In this document: positions 18,051 through 28,743 of the stretch, piece by piece | Layout: the number at the start of each line of letters is the position of its first letter | How positions within the stretch are numbered: position 1 is the stretch's first letter | Source of the DNA: Closterium sp. NIES-65 | Lineage: Eukaryota; Streptophyta; Zygnematophyceae; Desmidiales; Closteriaceae | DNA: 64,000 bases | Assembly: GCA_948144175.1 (NCBI GenBank) | Contig: CANXME010000864.1 | Location: forward strand, 930,001-994,000 | Direction of reading: 5' to 3' | Notes under the pieces: model-generated | Told to the model about the DNA's origin: nothing | The model's input: the letters and a program-made list of their open reading frames with translations, nothing else | Database searches by the model: none | Made by a program: the position numbers and the translations under genes

Positions 18051-19413
18051 CTACGGGATGATGATATCCTGACTACCAATCGCCACACGAGGAAGATACC
18101 TCGTGATCAACGAATCCAAGGCATTGCTGTTGCCTCGAATCCGAATCAAATGAGGCAGATTCATCAGCTTCCCCACCCCCCTCTGCGTTACTGTGGAATC
18201 CCACAGGTCTAGTCGCTCCAGCGCAGTCAACTGAGCAACCTGCTCCATGCCAGCATCAGTCACACCGGGTGGCACAGCCAGGATCTTCAGCTTGGTCAGT
18301 GAGAGGAGGTGCGGCAGCCCATCGTCCTTCACCCCATTGGAGCCCAGGTGAAGACCCTCTAGATGCACCAGCTTCCCTACGTGCACCATGCCGGCACTTG
18401 TGACAAACCTGCAGCCGACCAGGTCTAGGAGCGTGAGGGACGAGAGGGCTGCCACATGCTGTAAAGCAGCATCCGTGACACTGGTGCCCACGAGGCTGAG
18501 AATGTGAAGCCTGCTGCTGAGCACCCCAATTCCGTGCAAGGCATCGTCTGAGATGGGCGTGTTGCGCATGTCCAGCCCACGCAGCTGGGGCAGCCTGTAC
18601 AGCTGCTTGATGCCCTCTGCGGTGAACCCCGAGGAGCCATCCAGGCCGATAGACTCCAGCTGAGTCATGGAAGAGATTTTCCCAAGGGCTGCATCTGAGA
18701 GGCACGAGATGTTCTTCACGTCCAACGAGGTGCGAGCTGGTGTTGCTGAGAGGATGGCCTGAGAAGGGTTCAGAGGGAAGAACCACAGGGTTATCATCAC
18801 AATCATGTTAGAGCGCAAGGCGGTGTTGGTTTGGACACGTGCTGACAAGACAACCAGCACCAGCACCCCAACCACAGCACCTGGAGCAGAAACATGTGGC
18901 ACCCTGAGCTGAGTGCCCCAGCCATTGACACCACCATCCACAACACTCACAACAACGTACCTCCCATATCTTCTCGGTGTCACGTTTCAGTTGTTCCAGT
19001 TCCGTTCTCAGGGCTGCCACCTCTCCCCTTGTGTTTGGGAACTCCTGAAGATAAAGTCACACAGAATAATGAGCGCGCTTCTTGCAGTACAAGAGCATTC
19101 CCTAAATGCGTCTGCCTTGCTTCCTTGCAGCAACCGGCTCAAGCACCCAGATTCAAGCATTGCTTACCAGCTCACGGTCTGTGAGAGTCCCCTCCAGCAC
19201 AAGCAGATGATCCTTGTGTTTTGCCACATCCGCCTTCACGCCCACCAGCTCCTCCACAACCCTTTTTCCCTCCCCTCAGCTTCCTCCACCTTCTTCCTGG
19301 TTGCTTCGAGCTGCGCAGCAAGCGCTGTCACTGTCGTCTTCAGGGCCTCTTGCCTCTTGTGCCATTCACCGCTTTGCCCTAAACTGGCGTCGATGGCTTT
19401 ACTCGCAAACTCC
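18051..19413 (-). CDS. Coiled-coil/leucine-rich-repeat protein, three 3' exons
   Basis: Exon boundaries with GT-AG on the minus strand are 19413-19178, 19044-18961 and 18758-18051. The last exon encodes about eight LRRs of the Cys-poor AMN1/F-box type (LDVKNISCLSDAALGKI, LRGLDMRNTPISDDALHGI, LHILSLVGTSVTDAALQHV, LTLLDLVGCRFVTSAGMVHV). The upstream exons encode a heptad coiled coil (ALAAQLEATRKKVEEAEGRE, then VAALRTELEQLKRDTEKIWE). Exon phases agree across both introns. In the 5' exon the frame breaks at the run GAAAAAGGG near 19273, where the coil continues in another frame as VVEELVGVKADVAKH: a one-base indel. The true 5' end is upstream of 19413 and not resolved. Likely a protein-interaction role; partner unknown. 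Confidence 0.65.
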
Positions 19414-19527
19414 CTGTTTGCGGGATGGGAATACACCCGGGAATAATGATTGTTTAAAGCATAGTAATACACAAAAATGTAGACAAAGCAAACTCCCTGT
19501 TTGCGGGATGAGAATACACCGGGGAAT
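19405..19527. repeat. Direct duplication spanning a splice acceptor
   Basis: The 40 bp segment 19405-19444 recurs at 19488-19527 with only a few differences (both begin GCAAACTCCCTGTTTGCGGG). It carries the putative acceptor AACAG/GGAG of the coiled-coil exon, so that acceptor is duplicated 83 bp apart. Confidence 0.7.
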
Positions 19528-20606
19528 GAAGATTTATATCGAAAGCAACAAAAAAGACAGAAATTCATGAGCAAAAAAATGTATGCTCAAGAAGGATGCA
19601 AGACTGTAGTGATGAGGAGCGAAACATGCACAGGCACCAAGCGAATGACACTAGAATGGGTATGGGGTACGCATAGAGGAGCATTTAGACATGAGGAGGG
19701 AGGAGCTCCGGAGGACGAACGCCATGAGCAGCCCGTTGACTGCCGCATCCTCTTCAGACGCGCGGGCCATGGAGGGCTCAGATGGAGATCTCGAAGCACG
19801 AGGAAGGAATCTGAAGCGCATGGGAGGAGGACGGAACCTGAGATACATGGGAGGAGGAAGTGGGGAAAAAGCCAGAGGGAGGAGTAAGGGGTCTGTCAAA
19901 ACTGGAGGCGGCGGAAGGGACGACCACAAAATACATGATCGCACGAAAGCGCGACGGATAAGGAGAGAAATGGGCGGAGGGGAGGAAAGGAGGGGAAAGT
20001 TTACCTCGGGGATTCTGTACAATTGCGTGCTTCTTCCAAGGCGGGTTTGTTCTCCTTAGCTTTGCAATGACGAATCGGCCTCAAGCGGGAAGGACCTGCA
20101 GCATTCAGGCAACATAGTCAAGATGTTTTTGAAAAGCAAGGGGGCAGAAACATAGTCTCAGCACAAGACATAGGAACGTCTCAAAGAAGAGAATCTGCAA
20201 AGTCACAGGTGAATTCGACGACAAGAAAGGCTACGTGTAAACGGGAAAGCGACGCTGGCCTTGCCTATCATCGTGGCTTCATGCGACGTGATCTTGCAGA
20301 ACGAGGGAAGGCCCAAACGTAGGAGCAACAGGAGGAGAAGAGAAGCAGAGTGGAGATGGCAAGGACTAGAAATGGAACGAGGTGAGAATGGTGCGTGAGG
20401 TTGCTCAACTGGAAGCTGGTGGACAATCAGCGGAGGAATGAAGGCGACTTTGAATCGCGAGATATCTAGTTATGGAGAGAATAGGAAGGATGAATTTCAA
20501 TCGGATGAGGCGAGGGGCTCTACGGAATAAAACGATGTGAAAGGAAACACACCTGAGGAGCCGAGTGCGCGCGGTGCCTGACGGGATGCTGGGAGTCGCA
20601 TCCTAC
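19528..20606. other. Unassigned region upstream of the LRR gene
   Basis: A minus-strand Pro/Ser-rich open frame (19651-20022) could be a 5' exon of the LRR gene, but no splice link or motif supports it. The rest shows nothing recognisable. Confidence 0.3.
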
Positions 20607-20657
20607 CTTTCGACGCGACTTGCTGCGATCACAAGGCGGAAGGAAGGCGTGACCGTT
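20607..20657 (-). pseudogene. Host exon, 3' half (split by copia C)
   Basis: Minus-strand reading continues GHAFLPPCDRSKSRRK and ends at a donor AAG/GTAGGA at 20607/20606. It joins in frame with the 5' half at 35829-35953 once copia C and one copy of the 5 bp duplication are removed. No family is recognised; the Arg/Lys-rich end and a Trp-containing start would suit a small DNA-binding domain, but that is a guess. Confidence 0.5.
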
Positions 20658-20788
20658 TGTGCGAATTAGAACGAGAATGATTGAACTATGAAACAGTTGG
20701 GTACAAGTACTAACCCTAATTGGGTTGTACCCCTTATGGGCTACACCACTACACCCTACACAGAAGTATGAGCTATAATGTTCTGACA
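20658..20788 (-). repeat. 3' LTR of copia C (131 bp)
   Basis: On the minus strand it starts TGTCAGAACATT and ends TAATTCGCACA. It is preceded, in element orientation, by the family PPT block CCTATGGGGGTG (plus-strand 20789-20806). Confidence 0.9.
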
Positions 20789-20985
20789 CACCCCCATAGG
20801 CAAAGTGGGGGAGAAAAAGTGGTCACAAGACCAGTCAAGCAAAGCAAAGCAAGCTCAGGGTGGATCACAAAGTCACCACACAGTCCTAGCACAAGAGCAA
20901 GGCCACAAGGCCAGCTTACATGCAAGATCATATATAAAGGTAAACAAGCAAGTGCAGGTATAGAAAGAGTACAGTACAAACAAGA

Positions 20986-22277
20986 TTAAGAAGTGAGCAA
21001 GTGAGGCCAGGTAGGTATATGACCTAGGAAAGTACAGAAGCGTTGATGATCACAAGGCGGAAGGGCCTTGGTGAAGATATCAGCAGTGTTGGCCTCAGAG
21101 GCCACGTAGGTGAGGCGGAGCTGACCACGCTGCTGCAGCTCACGAGCCAAGAAGTAGCGGGGAGCAATGTGCTTCGTTCTGTGCTCCAATCTGTGCTCCC
21201 AACACAAGGCCAGCATGGCCTTGTTGTCTACGTACAGAACTTGAGGAGAACGAGGCGGCTCTCCTAGGTCAGTCAACAAGTAGGTGAGCCAGCGTAGCTC
21301 CTGTGCAGCCATGGCCCTTGCGTAGATCTCAGCCTCACAGCTGGAGCTGAGAACAGAAGACGAGCGGGTAGACCGCCACGAAACAGAGCCAGAGCCAAGG
21401 CAGAAGGTGTAACCCTGTGACGACCGCTGCAGAGCCTGGTCGTCAGCCCAAGAAGCGTCAGCGTGACCTGTGAGGACTACTCGACGTTGCCCTCCAAGCA
21501 CTAGCTCCATGCCCGACGTATTGCATACGTAGCGCAACACCCTCTTCGCTGCAGCCACGTGCTCTGGTCGGTGTCTCCTAGGAGCAACATACCGTGCCAA
21601 GATGCTAAGGGGGTATGCAAGGTCAGGTCATGCGCAGGTCATCAGGTACATGAGGCAGCGAAAAAGCTCTGGGTACGGGCCACTCGGCTCTACGGACTCA
21701 TCCGAAGGCAGAGCTGAGAGCGAGTGGCGAGTAGACAGAGGAGTGGCCTGAGGCGAGGAGTACGTGAAGCCGAAGCGCTGAAGGACCTGCTGCACCATGT
21801 GTGACTGAGTCAGGGTAATGGTGCGGCGTGCTCTGTCCCGGGTGATCTGCGAGCCAAGTTAGCTGCGCAGTTCACCCAGGTCCATGCCCGTGTGTCTCTT
21901 CTGCAGCTCCGACTTCACGTGGGCGAGTCCAGCAGTGTCGGTAGTGGCAAAGACCAAGTCGTCGACGTACACGGGGATGTAGAACGGCGGCAAAGAGGTG
22001 TCGGTGCGCAGAAACAGCGACGATCGGCTGTAGACGGAGCAAACCCAAGAGCCGCAGGTGTAGTCCTTAGTGTGTCGTACCACTCACAGGGCGCCTGGCG
22101 GAGACCGTAGACTGGCCGCCGGAGGCTCCACTAGGTACCAGTGACCCAGTGAAGCCAGGTGGGCGGCGCAGCCAGATCTCCTCGTGTAGGCTGCCCTGCA
22201 GGAAAGCTGTGCTGAAGTCAAGAGAGTGAAGCTCGTAGTCGCGCTGAGCGGCTATGTGCAGCAGCACCCAAAGAGTG
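20986..22277 (-). pseudogene. Copia C reverse transcriptase C-part and RNase H
   Basis: Starting at the copia D junction, the minus strand reads LLHIAAQRDYELHSLDFSTAFLQGSLHEEIWLR, a frameshifted middle, then an intact catalytic YVDD (VYVDDLVFATTD, near 21975), and RNase H from 21600 to 20986 with GHADASWADD, SSCEAEIYA, YVDNKAM and DIFTKAL. It is the continuation of the reverse transcriptase half at 30037-30797. Frameshifts lie near 22030-22110 and between 21859 and 21600. Confidence 0.88.
22273..22277. repeat. Target-site duplication of copia D, left copy
   Basis: GAGTG directly precedes the 3' LTR of D and recurs at 30032-30036 after its 5' LTR. The sequence on either side joins into one reverse transcriptase. 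Confidence 0.9.
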
Positions 22278-22404
22278 TGTTGGAATAACTGAACAGGAAT
22301 GAATGAACTAACAGTGAAATGAGTACAAATACCTAACCCTAGAATTGTGTACCCCCTATAGGCTTACCCACTGTAGCCTAAACTAACATATATAATGTTT
22401 GACA
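22278..22404 (-). repeat. 3' LTR of copia D (127 bp)
   Basis: On the minus strand it starts TGTCAAACATTATATATG and ends AGTTATTCCAACA. Confidence 0.92.
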
Positions 22405-22643
22405 CACCCCCATAGGCAAAGTGGGGGAGAACTAGGGGTCACAGGACCAGTCAAGGCAAAGCAAGGCAAAACAAGCTCAGGGTGGATCTCATGGATACCA
22501 CACAAATTCCGAGCACAAGCAAGTGGTCACAAGACCAGTTCACATGCACGTTTATAATAGAGAAAAAGGTACAATGATCACAACCTAGCACGAGTAAACA
22601 TGCAGGAATATGTATATATATAGAGATCACAGTACAAACAGAC

Positions 22644-23285
22644 TCAAGAAGTAAGCAAGTGAGGTCCAGTAGGCACAAGGCCTAGAAGAGTGCAAAAGCG
22701 CTGATGGTCACAAGGCTGAAGCGCCTTGGTGAACACATCAGCAGTGTTGGCCTCAGAGGCCACGTAACACAGGCGAAGCTGACCACACTGCTGCAGCTCT
22801 CGAGCAAGGAAGTAACGCAGAGCAATGTGCTTCGTTCTGTGCTCCAGTCTGTGCTCCTCACACAAGGCAATGGCTGCCTTGTTGTCGACGTACAGCACTG
22901 GAGGAGAACGAGGCTGCTCTCCAAGGTCGGTCAGCAAGTAGGTGAGCCAGCGTAGCTCCTGGGCCGCCATGGCCGTGGCGTGGATCTGAGCCTCACAAAT
23001 GGAGCTGAGAACAGAAAAAGAGCGAGTAGAACGCCAAGAAACAGAACCAGAGCCAAGACTGAAGGTGTAAACCTGGGACGACCACTGAGTAACCTGGTCG
23101 TCTGCCCAAGAAGCGTCTGAGTGCCCAGTGAGAACAACTGGGACTTGCCCTCCAAGCACTAGCCCCATGCCCGACGTACTACACAAGTAGCGCAACACCC
23201 TCTTAGCTGCATCCATGTGCTCCTTCCGGTGACAGCCGGGAGCGACATAGCGTGCAAGAATGCTGAGAGGGTATGCAAGGTCTGG
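22644..23285 (-). CDS. Copia D RNase H domain
   Basis: From DLAYPLSILARYVAPG through KRVLRYLCSTSGMGLVLGGQ, the RNase H acids appear in GHSDASWADD, SSICEAQIHA (Gln replaces the Glu of relatives), YVDNKAAIAL and DVFTKAL. The TGA at 23286-23288 separates it from the reverse transcriptase in the same frame; relatives have CGA (Arg) there. Confidence 0.88.
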   Translation of the reverse strand, partial: PDLAYPLSILARYVAPGCHRKEHMDAAKRVLRYLCSTSGMGLVLGGQVPVVLTGHSDASWADDQVTQWSSQVYTFSLGSGSVSWRSTRSFSVLSSICEAQIHATAMAAQELRWLTYLLTDLGEQPRSPPVLYVDNKAAIALCEEHRLEHRTKHIALRYFLARELQQCGQLRLCYVASEANTADVFTKALQPCDHQRFCTLLGLVPTGPHLLTS

Positions 23286-24629
23286 TCAAGTGCAGGTCAT
23301 CAAGTACATGAGGCAACCTACAAGCTCTGGGTACGGGCCACTCGACTCTACGGACTCATCCGAAGGCAGAGCTGAGAGCGAGTGACCGGTAGGCAGAGGA
23401 GTGGGCTGAGGCGAGGAGTACGTGAAGCGGAAGCGCTGAAGGACCTGCTGCACCATGTGTGACTGAGTCAAGGTGATGGTGCGGCGTGCTCTGTCCCGGG
23501 TGATCCGCAAGCCAAGATAGCTTGTCAGTTCACTCTGGTTTGTGCACGTGTTTCTCTTCTTCAGCTCCGACTTCACGTGGGCGAGTGCCACAGTGTCAGC
23601 AGTAGCAAAGACCAAGTTGTCGACGTACACAAGGACGTAGAACGGCGGCACTGAGGTGTCGGTGCGTAGAAACAGCGACGGGTCAGCAGTAGAAGGCGCG
23701 AACCCAAAGGCCGCAAGCGTAGTCCTCAGTGTGTTGTGCCACTCACGAGGTGCCTGGCGGAGACCGTAGACTGGCTGTCGGAGGCTCCAGTGGGTACCAG
23801 GAGGAAACAACCCAGTGAAGCTATGTGGGCGGCGCAGCCAGATCTCCTCGTGTAGGCTGCCCTGCAGGAAAGCAGTGCTGAAGTCAAGCGAGTGGAGCTC
23901 GTAGTCACGCTGAGCGGCGACGTGCAGCAGAACCCAAAGAGTGGTCATCTTCGGGGTCGAGGAGAAGGTCTGGAAGAAGTCAACTCTCTCTCGCTGACTG
24001 AAGCCTCGTGCAACGTAACGCGCCTTGAAGACAGGCGGAGAGCCCGGCGGCCGCTTCACCCTGAAAATCCACATGTCAGTGACGATGTTCGCCCCAGGTG
24101 GGGGAACCTCGTCGACGTAGGTGCCTGTGGACTTCCACGAAGCCATCTCTGCGTCCATGGCTGATTGCCACTGAGAGGAGTAGGGACCTGCCATCGCCTC
24201 TGCGTAAGAGCGTGGGGTCGGGATGTCTGGTGCATTCGGGTCTCCCTCAGGGGCAACAAGCATGGACACGAGATGGGGCAAAGCGACAGCAAAGCACTCA
24301 AACTCCTTCTGCCTGTCCTCAAGGACGTCAGTGCCAAGAGCACACTCACCCCCGACGGACGGAGGACAGACAGACTCAGACTCAGCAACCAGGCTAGCAG
24401 CGTAGTCTAGACAACAGCGAGCAGCAAATTCGACAAGCTCAGCAACTAAGGCAGACGCAACAACAGACTCAAAGGAAGGGTCAGTGACAACAGTAGCCAG
24501 GAGACGCGTGTCAGTAGGACTGGTAGCACGAAGAGAGTCTGACCCAGGGTCAGTAAGAGCAGGAAGAGGGGAAGCAGGAGGAGATGGCTGTGGGACACGC
24601 TGTGGAGCAGTGGACGGACGAAGCGCCAT
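23286..24629 (-). CDS. Copia D reverse transcriptase
   Basis: This 447-codon frame contains the linker (DPGSDSLRATSPTDTRLLATV, common to all copies) and the copia reverse transcriptase: PYSSQWQSAMDAEMASWK, IFRVKRPPGSPPVFKARYVA, LDFSTAFLQGSLHEEIWLR, YGLRQAPREWHNTLR and PELVGCLMYLMTCT. The catalytic motif reads YVDN (LVYVDNLVFATADT), with Asn for the second Asp. Reverse transcriptase copies element RNA to cDNA in particles; the change should disable it. Confidence 0.9.
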   Translation of the reverse strand: MALRPSTAPQRVPQPSPPASPLPALTDPGSDSLRATSPTDTRLLATVVTDPSFESVVASALVAELVEFAARCCLDYAASLVAESESVCPPSVGGECALGTDVLEDRQKEFECFAVALPHLVSMLVAPEGDPNAPDIPTPRSYAEAMAGPYSSQWQSAMDAEMASWKSTGTYVDEVPPPGANIVTDMWIFRVKRPPGSPPVFKARYVARGFSQRERVDFFQTFSSTPKMTTLWVLLHVAAQRDYELHSLDFSTAFLQGSLHEEIWLRRPHSFTGLFPPGTHWSLRQPVYGLRQAPREWHNTLRTTLAAFGFAPSTADPSLFLRTDTSVPPFYVLVYVDNLVFATADTVALAHVKSELKKRNTCTNQSELTSYLGLRITRDRARRTITLTQSHMVQQVLQRFRFTYSSPQPTPLPTGHSLSALPSDESVESSGPYPELVGCLMYLMTCT

Positions 24630-24850
24630 CCGGTGAGTGCCTGGGACAGCAGGAAGAAGCTGACGCTGGACACGACTACTAGAGAGAGCAGTGCGGACAG
24701 GCGACTCACGACGAGACTCAGGTGACGTAGGACGAGACTCAGGCTCACAACGCTCAGTAAGACCTCCAGTCGGACCAGTGTAAGGAGCAGGACCAGGGAG
24801 AGAGGAGGTAGACTGTAACGGCGACTGCAGCTGGAGAGACGGAGGACACG

Positions 24851-25806
24851 CTAAGGAGGGAGGAGGACAAGAAGGAGGGAGCTGACCAAGAATCTGCTGA
24901 AGGAGCGGAACAAAGTACGGCTGGGACCGTGCAGCGACACCAGAGCCAGCAGGGACACCCGCACCAGGGTCCGCAGTACCAGCAGCAGCCCCAACACCTG
25001 GGTCCGCAGCACCAGAAGCAGCTCCAACGCCCGGGTCCGCAGCACCAGCGGCAGCTCCAACGCCCGGGTCCGCAGCACCAACAGCAGCTCCAACGCCCGG
25101 GTCCTCAACAACAGCAGCAGCTCCAACGCCCGGGTCCGCAGCACCAGCGGCAGCTCCAACGCCCGGATCCTCAGCACCAGCAGCAGCTCCAACGCCCGGG
25201 TCCGCAGGACCAGCGGCAGCTCCAACGCCCGGGTCCTCAGCACCAGCAGCAGCTCCAACGCCCGGGTCCTCAGCACCAGCAGCAGCTCCAACCCTCGGGT
25301 CCTCAGCACCTGCAGCTGCTCCAACCCCCGGACCTCAGCACCAGCAGCAGCGTCAACAGCAGCGGGGTCTGTAACACAAGGCACGCCACTCCGAAGAGTG
25401 CAGCGCCGCTCGTACCACTCACGGATCCGCTCGCGGGAGGGGAGCTCCCTAACGGGAGAAGAAGCACTAGCACCAGTCCCAGCAGTACGTCCGGCTCGAA
25501 GTACCACGCACGCAGCTGCTCCAAGGAGAGGGCTCCTCCAGGTGCAGGTCTCCCAGGCCCAGAACCTCCAGACCCAGAACCCCCAGACTCCGGACTCTGC
25601 AGCTCAGCACCACGAGGCTCCACACCCCCCAGCTCAGCACCCCCAAGCTCAGCACCCCCAAGCTCCACACCCCTAGGCTCCACACCCCCAGGCTCCACAC
25701 CGCCAGGCTCAGTACCCCCAGGCTCAGCAGCCCCAGCCTCAGCACCCCCAGTAGGACGAGAGTCGACAGCTACCTCAACAGGCTCAACCGGGTCTACCTG
25801 AGACAC
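24851..25806 (-). pseudogene. Copia D repeat region between integrase and reverse transcriptase
   Basis: It reads VDPVEPVEVAVDSRPTGGAE, then GGTEPGGVEPGG repeats, then a Cys-containing RERIREWYERR segment seen in all copies as LREWF, then a 33 bp minisatellite (24950-25320, about 11 units). The frame shifts between parts. No enzymatic domain; a fast-evolving linker. Confidence 0.75.
24950..25320. repeat. 33 bp minisatellite in copia D
   Basis: Eleven or so copies of a 33 bp unit containing CAACGCCCGGGTCC. The unit is a multiple of three, so it can expand without shifting frame. Confidence 0.85.
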
Positions 25807-25829
25807 AACTGAGGGAGCGGCACCCTAAG

Positions 25830-27500
25830 GGGGGAGGGGGTCTGCAACAGCAGCACCTGGCACGAGGAAGAGAGGCGGGGGGGGGGAGCGGGGCAGTGCG
25901 GTAGGGGAAGAGGCGGTAGTAGGGGACGAACTCGTCAAAAGTGACGTCCTGGGAGGGCAAGACTCGTCGCGAGGTGGCGTGGTAAAACTGCCAACCAGAC
26001 GCGTCCGGGACAAAGCCGAGGAAGACGCAGGGAACAACACGGGAGGAGAGCTTGTCCGCAGACGTATCGCGGACAAAAGCTCGAGACCCCTAGACCTGGA
26101 AACGCGACGCATCGCCAACCTCCCCCGTCCACAGCAGCGTGGGCGAGGTCTCTAGCAAGGAGACACGGGGCCAGAGGTTGAGCTGATGCGCAGCGTACCG
26201 GACTGCAAACGGCCACAGAAAGTGGGGGGCAGCCGCATGGATCAAGGAGGTACGGGCGACCTCCATGACCAGGCCAATGCGGCGCTCCGCAACCCCATTC
26301 TGCTGTGGAGAGGCCGGAAGCGTGAAAAACTGCTCAATGCCGTGCTCAGCACAGTAGGCTGCCAAGAGGTCGGAGGAGAACTCACCACCTCTGTCAGAGT
26401 GCAAGCGTAGGACAGGAAAGTCCATGTGAAAACGGCTCGCTGAGCTGGAGACGGGCTCTGCGGATCCAAGGGATCAAGACATCAGGGACCTCACCCTTGG
26501 TGCGCAAGGGGAAGACCGAGGTGTAGCGCGAGTAGTCGTCAACAACTATCAGGAAGTACCTCTCCTGACCCTGACCATGGACGCGGTCTGGGTCCCACAC
26601 GTCCATGTGAAGCGTCTGCAAGGGAGCAGTCGTCGGGGGGAACGAGGAGGAGTGAGGAGCGGCGCGCTGCCGTCCCTCGACACAGGGGAGACAGGTAGGA
26701 GCAGGCGAGGGTGGGAAGGCAGGAAGGACCCTGAGCAGGCCAGAGACAAGGTACCGAGAGTGCATGGCACGAAGCCGCTGCACAGACGGGTGGCCAAGGC
26801 GGTGGTGCCAGAGGACAGTCTCGTGTGCCAAAGAGCGACACGAGCAGGGGGCGGACAGCTGACCTGACGCGGACGCGCACGCAGTCGCAGCAACCTGAGG
26901 GGACTCAGTAGTCAGTGTGTACAGGTCCGACCCCGGCTGCCGAGTGAAGGTAGCCAAGTGACGGCCCGTACGAGCACACGTACAGTGTGTCACGCGCTCG
27001 TAGGCAGAGGTGAACTGGTGAACACCCCCGTCCTGGAGCGCACATCCTGCCACCAAGTTCGTAGAGAACGAGGGGAGGTGGAGACCTGACAGTGTGCCCG
27101 ACGGGACCGTAGGGCAGGGAAGGACAGTGGAAGAGGTCGCAATGACCAGACCCCCAGAGGGGTCAGCAAGGGAGACAGCAACTGGCCGAGCAAGCGGCTC
27201 AAGGGCAGTGCGGTCACGAAAGAAGCAGTGAGAAGCACCTGAGTCCAGTGTGAAGGTGTGCAGTGCGGTAGTCGACGCAGTACCATGGGGGGGAGACACA
27301 CGAGCACCTAAAGCAGCAGCCTCACCAGCACCTGGGGTAGCCGACACGCGAGTACCTGAAGCGGCAGACGCACTGGCCCTAATGCTCGGGTCGGGCGGCA
27401 CACACAAGTACTCAGCACCCTCTCCACTAGTAGACATCACATACATGGCAGATAGAACAGCATCAAAGTCTAGAGCATAGATATCAATCCCCTTCTTCAA
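25830..27500 (-). pseudogene. Copia D protease and integrase, one frameshift
   Basis: Protease site FTLDSGASHCFF, pre-integrase LWHHRLGHPSVQRLRAM and CLPCVEG, integrase HMDVWDP, VVDDYSRYTSVFPL, then in another frame LRLHSDRGGEFSSD and QQNGVAERRIG. The frame break lies near 26400-26425. Downstream reads SRAFVRDTSADKLS and WQFYHATSRRVLPSQDVTFDE, the standard copia region after the integrase core. Confidence 0.88.
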
Positions 27501-28743
27501 GAGATCAAGCCAGGGGGGCAGCTCAGTGGCCTGAGGGAACTGAACACGCCAAGCGTCGTCGAGACGAGAGAAGCAGCGTTGTGTGGCATGCTGTCATCCA
27601 CACTGCTGACCAGTGCGGTCACCAGTGCGAATGACGTACGTGCAGCCAAGACCACCCCCACCCCCGTGCTGAGAGTACCACTCACAGACCTCCTGGGGCG
27701 AAGGAGTGTGCTGCTGGCCCTGGCCACCGCCAGCGCCTCCACGGCCGCCACCACCGCTGCCACCTCCTCGACCACCCCAACCCCTGCCGCCGCCTCGTCG
27801 ACCGCCACCCGAACCGCCGCCTCCACTCCTGCCACCGCCCCCGCCGTTGCCGCCACCACCCCCACCGCTACCACTCGCCCCTCCAGCCGAGCCACCACCC
27901 CCACTGCCTCCACCGCCCCCACCGCCGCCTCCCTCGCCGTCACCGCCACCACCCTTGCCCCCTTTGCCCTTGCCGCTGCGGCGCCCGCTCGAGGCAGACG
28001 CAGCGCCGACCTTCTCAGCACCGAGAAGGTTGACAGCAGCAGCAGAGGCGACAGAGGGAAGAAGGGGGGAAGGAGAACACCCCTCAAAGAACGGGGTACG
28101 GGGGTCGCCACGAGAGGCACCTACAGCGACTATGCTAGTCTCAGCTGCAAGTAGCTCCTTTCTCGAGCAGGGCAATGGTGAGCTCAGTGGGGCAACGAGC
28201 TAGGAAGTGGTCCCTGACAGCACACAGTGTGTCAAGGAGGCGGGTGACTAGGTGGTAGAGAATGAGCCAGAGTGGAGGGGGGTGCGTGGCAAGGAACTCA
28301 GCTGGCATGGCGGCACGGAAGCGGGCCTCACTAGTACGGAGGTGCGTGATGAGGTCAGCGACTGTGTGAAAGGAGGACAGGTCGGGAAACAGGTAGGGGA
28401 GGGAGAGACGGCCTAGCGCGGCAGAGGTAGGTGAGGAGTAGCGAGCAACTACGGCTGTGTACAGTGCCTGTGCAGTCTTGTGCTGCCCAAAGTGCTCGCG
28501 CTCGTCTATCGGCAGGAAGTTGCGAATAGCGAAGCGAGCGTGGGCATCACGAGTCTGCCACTGTGAGCGAGCAGTGCTGTCAGCAGTAGCAGCAGGGGCA
28601 GTGACATGGCCTAGGGCGTGATCGTACAGTGAGATGTTATCCTTGGCTGTAAGCTGTAGGTAGAGGTGCAGGTCATCGAGCCAGGTGTCAAACTTTACAG
28701 GGCGGCCCTCAGCATCGAACACGAGAACCTGTGGGCTAGCCAT
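27501..28743 (-). pseudogene. Copia D gag, nearly intact
   Basis: It starts at 28743 MASPQVLVFDAEGRPVKF. Unlike A, C, E and F it has no long poly-C tract: the corresponding segment reads in one frame, ATHPPPLWLILYHLVTRLL. A one-base insertion near 28165 (LLEK/KELLAAETSIVAVG) shifts the frame. A Gly-rich stretch follows, then YVIRTGDRTGQQCG and a TGA at 27594-27596 within the Cys/His motif. Confidence 0.86.
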
